Origin: Verrucomicrobiota bacterium
GTDB lineage: Bacteria > Verrucomicrobiota > Verrucomicrobiia > Chthoniobacterales > UBA10450
NCBI GenBank assembly: GCA_003219925.1
Contig: QHQU01000111.1
Location: 1 to 5,943 of the forward strand
Length of the DNA: 5,943 nt
Reading direction: 5' to 3'
Below the pieces are notes generated by a model. It was not told the origin of the DNA. It worked only from the letters and a program-made list of their open reading frames with translations, and made no database searches. Numbering within the stretch: the stretch's first letter is position 1; each line of letters begins with the position of its first letter. The position numbers were made by a program, and so were the translations under genes. Shown piece by piece: positions 1 through 4,947 of the stretch.

Positions 1-46
1 GGCATCTTCAGAATTCGATTGGGCCATGGGTTGCCCGGCTGGTCTT

Positions 47-1075
47 ATGAATAAGCATTTCGGCTCCCTTCTCCTTCTTTGCATTTGTGGATTACCAGCG
101 TGCTGGAACGCCGAAGAGAAAGCGGCGGTCGCGAAACTTAAGCCGACGAAGGATCCAATTCAGGAAGAGATCTATGCCTTTCGGTTGAAGATGCGCGCGC
201 TTTATAACAATCGGCGGTTTGCCGAGCTCGAGCCGGTAGCCGCTGAGATTCGTCGAACGAAGCCGCTCTTCGGCAACGGCTCATGGAAAATAGCGCAATT
301 TTACGAGTCCTTTGCTTGTCGCCGTGAGGAACCGGAGAGCATGTGGCAACTGCATGATCGTATTCACGAGGAGTGGATCGCGCAGTTTCCAGCATCGATT
401 ACCGCGCGCGTTGCGTACGCAGACTTTCTTAGAGAGTACGCATGGCATGCGCGAGGCACGGACTTCGCCGACAAAGTAACCGAAGAAGGCTGGCGACTCT
501 TTGGCGAGCGGCTCGAGTCGGCGCGCAAAACGCTCGCGGAAGCGCGCGAACTAACAGAAAAAGACCCTATGTGGTGGGAAGTTGCTCTGGGCGTGGCTCG
601 CGGTCAGCAATTGCCAAAGAATGCGTACGATCAGTTGCTCGAGGAAGCAAAGGCCATTGAACCAAAGTTCTGGGGCTATGACATAGCGCGTGCTTCCTCG
701 TTACTTCCCCGTTGGTATGGCGAGCCTGGCGATTGGGAAGCATATGCTGACCAAGCCGCCGCGCGACCTGATGGCCTCGGCGCCGAGATCTACGCTCGAA
801 TTGTCATGGCGCTGTCCGGTTACTACGACAATGTTTTCCGCGAAACCAACGCGTCCTGGCCGCAGGTACGCGAGGGACTCATCGCAATGCGACAAAAATA
901 TCCGCGATCGTTCGAGCTGCTAAATCACACTGCACTGCTGTCGACCCTGGGCGGTGATCGTGAGTTGGCCAAAGAAACCTTCGCCAAGCTTGGCGACAGT
1001 TATCTGCCCAGCGTCTGGGGCAAACCGGAGCGTTTTGTCCGCTCCCGAAAGTGGGCCGAAACAGGCGTACAATAA
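47..1075 (+). CDS. Exported DUF4034-like helical-repeat protein
   Basis: Predicted 342-residue exported protein of unknown biochemical role. Residues 1-22 form a signal peptide (MNKHFGS, then a Leu/Cys-rich core). LPAC at 16-19 resembles a lipobox but has Pro at -2, so a lipoprotein is possible, not certain. The rest is alpha-helical and resembles the DUF4034 family as I remember it: FAELEP plus AAEIRR near 58-70, NGSWKIAQFY at 77-86, WHARG at 133-137, LLPRWYGEPGDWEAYA at 219-234, and a C-terminal 'GDRELAKETFAKLGD...VWG' segment typical of the family's last helical repeat. I chose the ATG at 47 because it starts directly at the signal peptide. The ATG at 26 is also in frame, neither has a good Shine-Dalgarno sequence, and the frame stays open to the window edge, so the start is unsettled. 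It converges on the NTF2-like gene across a terminator. That this is a real gene is nearly certain; the family name is likely. Confidence 0.85.
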   Translation: MNKHFGSLLLLCICGLPACWNAEEKAAVAKLKPTKDPIQEEIYAFRLKMRALYNNRRFAELEPVAAEIRRTKPLFGNGSWKIAQFYESFACRREEPESMWQLHDRIHEEWIAQFPASITARVAYADFLREYAWHARGTDFADKVTEEGWRLFGERLESARKTLAEARELTEKDPMWWEVALGVARGQQLPKNAYDQLLEEAKAIEPKFWGYDIARASSLLPRWYGEPGDWEAYADQAAARPDGLGAEIYARIVMALSGYYDNVFRETNASWPQVREGLIAMRQKYPRSFELLNHTALLSTLGGDRELAKETFAKLGDSYLPSVWGKPERFVRSRKWAETGVQ

Positions 1076-1115
1076 CAGATGCTCACTCGGGCAGAAGTAG
1101 AAGGAGAGAGAAAAA

Positions 1116-1217
1116 ATGGAAAGTAGGAATTTGGGCGCCGACGCTCACAGAAAACGAGCGAGGGGCGTGGCGGACGATCTCTCCCGGCACTTCCGGATAC
1201 TTGTCGGTACAAGATAA
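1116..1217 (+). CDS. Possible small ORF, 33 residues, basic
   Basis: This short open frame begins 40 bases after the preceding stop codon. A textbook ribosome binding site, AAGGAG at 1101-1106, sits 9 bases before the ATG. The peptide (starting MESRNLGADAHRKRARG) is basic, with seven Arg and two His, and has no membrane segment or signal peptide. Its TAA stop overlaps the first two bases of the downstream terminator stem, so it would fill the space between gene and terminator exactly. I do not recognise it. It could be a genuine co-transcribed small protein, the decayed start of a longer gene, or a chance frame behind a purine-rich tract. No other support is visible. Confidence 0.3.
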   Translation: MESRNLGADAHRKRARGVADDLSRHFRILVGTR

Positions 1218-1257
1218 GGGGCCGCCAAAAGCGCAAAGCGCGCACTAGCGGCCCCTT
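1216..1257. terminator. Bidirectional hairpin terminator between convergent genes
   Basis: A perfect 10-bp inverted repeat, AAGGGGCCGC at 1216-1225 and GCGGCCCCTT at 1248-1257, encloses a 22-base loop. The loop contains a smaller GCGC/GCGC stem (1231-1234 and 1238-1241). The repeat lies between the plus-strand genes and the minus-strand NTF2-like gene, 21 bases past that gene's stop. The stem ends in A/T pairs on both sides, but the T tract beyond it is short and broken in each direction. It is therefore a reasonable, not a perfect, intrinsic terminator serving both strands. Confidence 0.6.
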
Positions 1258-1278
1258 TCTCAGATTTTCAGAGTCTTA

Positions 1279-1764
1279 TTATTTTGGCAGTGGATCCGAG
1301 CCAAAGTTTGCGTGGACCAACGTCCATTTGTCGCCCTTTTTCACAAAGACGCGCGTCGATTTTGCGCGAGCCGGTTCCGTCTTTCCGTCCTTGTCCTGGA
1401 TCACGCCGACATAGTTGTAAGTCAGGACGGCAACATTCCCGTTGTATACCTGGACTTTTGGGTTGGCCATTTCCGCCGCGATCGTCTTGCCAGAAGCTTT
1501 TCCTGCCGCTTCCGCCAGGTGTGAACTCATCGCTTTTCCATCGAGACGCGTGGCATAATCGGCGTTGAACTCGGTGTAGTCGTCCGACGCGTCCTTCATC
1601 TGTTCGGAGACACTTGTCGGATCTTTGATTTCAGCCGCCCATTGTGCTTTTACCATTGCAATCACAGCATCGGTAGTCGCCTGGTCGGCTTGCTGAGCCG
1701 ACGCGTTCAGCGCGAAAGCCGTGCAACAGACCGGCGCGATTAATATCAACATCAATTTTTTCAT
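1279..1764 (-). CDS. Secreted NTF2-like (SnoaL/DUF4440-type) protein
   Basis: Predicted 161-residue exported protein with an NTF2-like fold. Residues 1-23 are a Sec signal peptide (MKKLMLILIAPVCC then a hydrophobic stretch) ending in ASA before QQADQ, so signal peptidase I probably cleaves there. The mature part has the alpha+beta cone pattern: helices at about 30-60, DDYTEFNADYATRLDGK at 61-77, then paired strands VQVYNGNVAVLTYNYVG (104-120) and STRVFVKKGDKWTLVHANF (136-154), the usual end of DUF4440/SnoaL-like domains. The fold is used both by enzymes and by ligand-binding proteins, and I cannot name a substrate. An in-frame ATG exists at 1815, but the start at 1764 has the signal peptide directly behind it and a good ribosome binding site, so the longer form is rejected. 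The gene ends in tandem stops, TAA TAA. It reads alone on its strand, facing the plus-strand genes. Confidence 0.88.
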   Translation of the reverse strand: MKKLMLILIAPVCCTAFALNASAQQADQATTDAVIAMVKAQWAAEIKDPTSVSEQMKDASDDYTEFNADYATRLDGKAMSSHLAEAAGKASGKTIAAEMANPKVQVYNGNVAVLTYNYVGVIQDKDGKTEPARAKSTRVFVKKGDKWTLVHANFGSDPLPK

Positions 1765-1772
1765 TTCTATTT

Positions 1773-1777
1773 TCCTC
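1773..1777 (-). promoter_or_regulatory. Ribosome binding site of the NTF2-like gene
   Basis: GAGGA on the minus strand, 8 bases before the ATG at 1764. It decides the start: the ATG at 1815 would place this site inside the coding region. A short hairpin (1777-1791) abuts it. Confidence 0.6.
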
Positions 1778-1815
1778 GGGGAATACCCCCGTATGTACGA
1801 GCTGACCACGCTCAA

Positions 1816-2341
1816 TGTTTATACCGCAGCGGACAAGGGGTCTTACTAGCTTTTGCCGCCGAACCGGTTGAGAAGCCGGATGCTCGCTTTATCTGCGTTA
1901 GGGTTGGAATAGTGAGCCGTCACTGGAAAGTCAATGCATTTCGCTCGACCATCTGACGCTGGTGAAGGGGACAAATTAGAAGGAAGAGTTAAGAATTAAG
2001 AAGAAACTACTGCGGTGATCACCGACCAAGTGAACGGAGAGAAAACGACGACCGCGTAAAGTTGCGCCACGCGGCCTATCCGCGGCGACGAGCGATGGCC
2101 TATTCGCTGGTTATTGTGATCAGTTATTGATTTATTGTTAAGGTTGAGAAAGAAGACAATGACCCACCATAAGACTGGAATATGTGACCCTTCGCACTGC
2201 TATGGCTCGGCAAGCGAGTGGCTTGCGGCGGGCTTGAGCTGCTGAAAGGGCTACAAGGGATTGACGCGGCGGAGCGATGAGCCGGCGCTTTGCTTAAACT
2301 CCTTCACGTTTCATCGCGGCTGACCCTGTTTCCCTCCGAGC
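1816..2341. other. Gene-free stretch, no supported content
   Basis: All six frames are broken by frequent stops here, and I find no tRNA, array or terminal inverted repeats. Visible composition features are a purine-rich tract at about 1970-2007 and an A/T-rich patch at about 2111-2140 with TTATTG three times (2111, 2124, 2132). There is also one 12-bp palindrome, CGGTGATCACCG at 2013-2024. The longest readable piece on the plus strand, about 2191-2279, gives an uncharacteristic run ending LLKGLQGIDAAER and has no start codon. Lying directly downstream of two truncated genes, the stretch may be further decayed coding DNA, but I cannot identify a source. Confidence 0.5.
1818..1823 (-). promoter_or_regulatory. 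Possible -10 element for the NTF2-like gene
   Basis: TATAAA reads on the minus strand about 54 bases before the start codon, one mismatch from the sigma-70 -10 consensus. No convincing -35 hexamer lies 16-18 bases upstream, and the promoter preferences of this organism are unknown. If used, the leader would be about 45-50 bases and would contain the hairpin at the ribosome binding site. Confidence 0.25.
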
Positions 2342-2617
2342 TTACTTAATATCTTCTGCGCACTGCGAACGAATCTCACCGCGAAACTGCTCCGTGTCGG
2401 CCCATGATGATGCAGGTCCGGCATGAGAATCCAACAGGGCTAATGCCCTTTCGGCATGCAGCCGTGCCACAGATCCTTCTGTCCATCTTTCAAATACGCT
2501 TCGGCCAGGTTGCCATTTGCGTTGGCTGAATCTGGATACGCCGTTAGGACGAGCTTTAAAACTTCAACCGCTGCCTTCACATCTCCCGCACGCATGTAAT
2601 CAAAGCCAATCGGCATT
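2342..2617 (-). pseudogene. Broken 3' remnant of a hydrolase-TPR paralogue
   Basis: Only the last 90 or so codons of a TPR-tailed protein remain. The frame from 2616 reads MPIGFDYMRAGDVK, then AYPDSANANGNLAEAYLKDGQKDL, and then stops at 2440-2442. Two bases after the KDL codons (2468-2469, a repeat of TG in CTGTGG) the frame shifts. Skipping them restores ARLHAERALALLDSH, then SSWADTEQFRGEIRS, ending in TAA at 2342-2344. This matches the C-terminus of the intact hydrolase-TPR protein at 4948-5943 at about 48 of 76 residues by hand count, including LARxxAExALA, DSH, SSWxDTEQ and EIRS. There is no N-terminal hydrolase part: its 5' side runs straight into the epimerase fragment. It is best read as a pseudogene left by a deletion. 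A sequencing error could explain the two-base shift, but not the missing N-terminus. Confidence 0.8.
2471..2511. repeat. Diverged direct repeat, copy 1 (TPR-tail coding DNA)
   Basis: These 41 bases match 5093-5133 at 38 positions in the same orientation. They are the best-conserved core of the homology between the broken TPR remnant and the intact hydrolase-TPR gene, encoding NLAEAYLKDGQKDL here. The repeat arises from paralogous genes, not from a mobile element. Confidence 0.8.
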
Positions 2618-2842
2618 AGTCACCCCGCGATTGAACAGCGTGACCGAATGACCATTTGCGAGCAAAGCATCAATCAGCGCCGGACCCACAAAAACGGTGC
2701 CGCCAAGCAGCAGAACTTTTTTTGGCGGAGGCTTTGCCAATGCGTTGGGCAATACAGATGAGCACGTGGAAGCAGCCGCAAGGAGACTGGAAAGCTGAGG
2801 AATTCTCGACGCTGCATATTCTTCTGGCTCGGAAGAAATCAT
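2600..2842 (-). pseudogene. Truncated Tat-exported NAD-dependent epimerase/dehydratase
   Basis: Only the N-terminus of an SDR-type epimerase is present. KKVLLLGGTVFVGPALIDAL and the following NGHSVTLFNRGVTN are the first beta-alpha-beta of the NAD(P)-binding Rossmann fold with its GGTxFxG motif. The frame ends after only ADWL, where an intact family member would go on for some 250 residues or more. The open frame starts at 2842 in a 4-base ATGA overlap with the oxidoreductase gene, but that start gives a poor N-terminus (MISSEPEEYAASRIPQ). In a second frame the ATG at 2817 gives MQRREFL, a good twin-arginine start. Restoring one base near 2797 joins it to QLSSLLAAAS and the Rossmann part. The original gene therefore probably began at 2817, about 20 bases after the oxidoreductase stop, and its product was Tat-exported. 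It cannot now make a functional enzyme. Confidence 0.8.
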
Positions 2843-3867
2843 TTCGAAGCTTCCGAAACTTTCAAGACAATTTTGCCGTGAGTGTGCCGGGTCGCAGCTT
2901 GTTCTTGCGCTTTGGCGGCCTCGGTCAGCGGCAACGCGTTCGATACAACCACTTTGATCTTCTTTTGCTCAATTAACTTCGTGATTTCGGCGAGCTCGCC
3001 GGAATTTGGTGCGACACTCAGATCCGAGCCGTGAATGCCATGTTTCTCCAATTCGACTGGATCCGGACTCGCTACCAGCGTGACAATGAACCCTCCTTTT
3101 TTCACGACGCCGTAAGATCGCTGTAATGTGTCTTTGCCGACGCAATCGAGCACAACATCGACATCTTTCGCCACGTCCTCGAACTTTTGTTTGGTATAGT
3201 CGATTGCTACGTCGGCCCCGAGTTGTTTGAGCAGGTCCTGGTTCGGCGTGGATGCGGTCGCGAGAACTTTCGCGCCGCGTGCTTTTGCGATTTGAATCGC
3301 AAAGGTTCCCACGCCACCCGAGCCGCCGTGAATCAGAACGGTCTGGCCCGGGCTCAGTTTCGCCGTGTCGATGAGCGCCTGCCACGCAGTTAGCGCAACG
3401 ATCGGTGTCGCGGCCGCTTCTTCAAACGTGAGCGAATTTGGTTTCAAAGCGGCCTCTTTTTCATTGGCCAGTGCGTATTCGGCATATCCGCCTCCTCGAT
3501 CGAGATCGAGATAGGCGTAAACCGCGTCGCCCACTTTCAACTTCGTGATCTGCACTCCGGTTTTTTCAACGACGCCGGCAATGTCGCTGCCTGGCGTGAA
3601 TGGCGGCTTCGGTCCGAAATATTTGGAATAATGTCCGGAGCGAAGTCCATCATCGACAGGATTGACTCCGGCAGCGATCACACGAATCAACATCTCGTTT
3701 TCTTTTGGCGCAGGCTTTGGCGTGTCTTCGTATCTTAAAACTTCCGGTCCACCGAATTCGTGAACAACAATCGCTTTCATCGTCGATGGGCTTGTTTGCG
3801 CACAAAGAACAGTGAACGCGCAACTGACCACTGCTACAACAAGAGAGAGAAAAGATCTGTTCTTCAT
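2839..3867 (-). CDS. Exported zinc-free MDR NAD(P)H oxidoreductase (quinone reductase-like)
   Basis: A 342-residue medium-chain dehydrogenase/reductase of the quinone-oxidoreductase type (COG0604-like). The family reduces quinones or enones with NAD(P)H. From the ATG at 3867, residues 1-23 are a signal peptide (MKNRSFLSLVVAVVSC then a hydrophobic end, LCA before QTS). The catalytic domain starts with MKAIVVHEFGGPEVL at 30-44. VNPVD at 68-72 stands where zinc-dependent members have a ligand Cys, and GSDIAG at 93-98 replaces their GHE, so no zinc site is expected. The nucleotide-binding loop is GGSGGVG at 181-187, followed by GAKVLATAS, a strand ending DVVLDCVG, and a C-terminal HGKIVLKV. ATGs at 3873 and 3879 are also in frame, and none has a clear ribosome binding site; 3867 is chosen for the signal peptide. 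It follows the FGE-like gene by about 33 bases and is probably co-transcribed with it. A signal on an NAD(P)H enzyme is unusual. Confidence 0.9.
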   Translation of the reverse strand: MKNRSFLSLVVAVVSCAFTVLCAQTSPSTMKAIVVHEFGGPEVLRYEDTPKPAPKENEMLIRVIAAGVNPVDDGLRSGHYSKYFGPKPPFTPGSDIAGVVEKTGVQITKLKVGDAVYAYLDLDRGGGYAEYALANEKEAALKPNSLTFEEAAATPIVALTAWQALIDTAKLSPGQTVLIHGGSGGVGTFAIQIAKARGAKVLATASTPNQDLLKQLGADVAIDYTKQKFEDVAKDVDVVLDCVGKDTLQRSYGVVKKGGFIVTLVASPDPVELEKHGIHGSDLSVAPNSGELAEITKLIEQKKIKVVVSNALPLTEAAKAQEQAATRHTHGKIVLKVSEASK

Positions 3868-3900
3868 AAACATTGGCATGTTTCAGAGATAAGTTTCATT

Positions 3901-4854
3901 TCATGGGAGCGTCCTTGCCACGCGAAATCCCATGATAACATCGCGGAAGTCGGCGGGGTTCCTTTCACGAGTGGCTGAACGCAAAAGCCAGCTTGGGTAC
4001 AACCAGCAACTGCCGCGATCAACGCGCATGCAGCCGTCCGGGCTCTCGGCTGCACTCCCGTTTAACGACGCCTTGGCGTAGTTATCGGCGTAACAATCCT
4101 CTGTCCATTGCCAGACGTTGCCGACCATGTCGTAAAGGCCGAACGGATTCGCAGGCTTCAATCCGACCGCATGAGTTTTCCCATCGGAATTATCTTTGTA
4201 CCACGCATGTGCAGCTGCCCCGTCGTCGTTGTCACCCCACCAAAATCGGGTGGTGGTTCCGGCGCGGGCAGCGTACTCCCATTCCGCTTCGCTGGGCAGC
4301 CGATAGGGACCGGCTTGCGATTTGGCGCGCGATACCTTTCCGTTCAACCAAGCGATGTAGGCTCGCGCATCTTCCCAACTGACGCAGGTCACCGGATCGC
4401 GATCGGTCTGTTCAAAACCGGGATTCTGCCAATTCCCATCGGCGCGCTTGTTTGATTTCGGCATACTCGATTCAAAACATCCGACCCCGGCGCGATATCC
4501 GGTATCGCGAACGAACGCGGCGTATTCGCCTCGAGTGACGTCGTACTTTCCCAAGGCAAAGGATGGCAACGAAACATGGTGTTGCGGCGATTCATCGGAA
4601 ACCGATTCCGCGCTGCCGCCGTGACTCGCCGCCCAGGATTTCTCCGAGTCCGACGAACCCATGGTGAAATCGCCTTCCGAAACCACCACCATCTCCGGAC
4701 AATCCGGGCAGTCGCGGAACATGGTACCTGGCGCGCGCCCCGAGGTCGACACAGTAGGCCCGCTCGCATCTGCGGCGCTCTTTGTTTCCTGTCCAAGTGT
4801 GGTCACGGCAAAGATGAGCACGGCCAACAGCAAGAACATTTGGATTTGCTTCAT
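3901..4854 (-). CDS. Secreted FGE-sulfatase domain (SUMF1-like) protein
   Basis: A 317-residue exported protein with a complete FGE-sulfatase (PF03781-type) domain. Residues 1-21 are a signal peptide (MKQIQMFLLLAVLIF). The domain begins after FRDCPDCPEM (46-55), with TMGS at 64-67, YDVTRGEYAAFV at 104-115, PVTCVSWEDARAY at 154-166 and YRLPSEAEWEYAARAG at 184-199. NPFGLYDMVGNVWQWTED (236-253), RVDRGSCW (277-284) and GFRVA (309-313) complete it. True formylglycine-generating enzymes oxidise a sulfatase Cys using a Cys pair just after the RGGS(F/W) motif. Here that stretch reads RGSCWLYPSWLLRSA, with no Cys at those places, so sulfatase activation is unlikely. The usual Gly-Ser before the aromatic is Ser-Cys. 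There is no sulfatase in the window. The start at 4854 has a strong ribosome binding site; the longer frame from 4914 is rejected. Its substrate is unknown. Confidence 0.9.
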   Translation of the reverse strand: MKQIQMFLLLAVLIFAVTTLGQETKSAADASGPTVSTSGRAPGTMFRDCPDCPEMVVVSEGDFTMGSSDSEKSWAASHGGSAESVSDESPQHHVSLPSFALGKYDVTRGEYAAFVRDTGYRAGVGCFESSMPKSNKRADGNWQNPGFEQTDRDPVTCVSWEDARAYIAWLNGKVSRAKSQAGPYRLPSEAEWEYAARAGTTTRFWWGDNDDGAAAHAWYKDNSDGKTHAVGLKPANPFGLYDMVGNVWQWTEDCYADNYAKASLNGSAAESPDGCMRVDRGSCWLYPSWLLRSATRERNPADFRDVIMGFRVARTLP

Positions 4855-4863
4855 TCGAGTGAT

Positions 4864-4870
4864 CTCCCTC
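4864..4870 (-). promoter_or_regulatory. Ribosome binding site of the FGE-like gene
   Basis: GAGGGAG on the minus strand, 9 bases before the ATG at 4854. It fixes the start there rather than at 4914, where the extra 20 residues (MLEIPIFWRNE and on) are not signal-like and no such site is present. Confidence 0.6.
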
Positions 4871-4947
4871 AATTTAGTAATTTCGTTGCGCCAAAAGATT
4901 GGAATTTCAAGCACCAGCCTTGTAACCGAATCACGCCCTTATCAAAA

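Noticed and set aside
2013..2024. Perfect 12-bp palindrome CGGTGATCACCG as an operator
   Set aside because: One or two palindromes of this length are expected by chance in 6 kb, and no start codon or promoter lies close to it.
2111..2137. Three TTATTG copies in an A/T-rich patch as iterons or an origin
   Set aside because: The spacing is irregular, the units are only six bases, and there is no replication gene nearby.
2131..2180. TTGAGA and CCATAA 17 bases apart as a plus-strand promoter
   Set aside because: Both hexamers match poorly, and no gene lies downstream on that strand.
2191..2279. Plus-strand run ending LLKGLQGIDAAER as a gene remnant
   Set aside because: It has no start codon and a stop just upstream, and I recognise no family in it.
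2840..2842. ATGA overlap as evidence of translational coupling to the epimerase
   Set aside because: The frame from this ATG lacks a sensible N-terminus, whereas the ATG at 2817 gives a Tat signal in the original frame.
2969..3385. Minus-strand open frame inside the oxidoreductase gene
   Set aside because: It is a shifted frame of a well-supported MDR gene, and its product has no recognisable domain.
3993..4382. Plus-strand open frame of 129 codons, and similar frames at 4389-4796 and 4576-4965
   Set aside because: They lie over the FGE-like gene in other frames. The FGE-like motifs are continuous and strong, and these frames give Arg-rich text without motifs.
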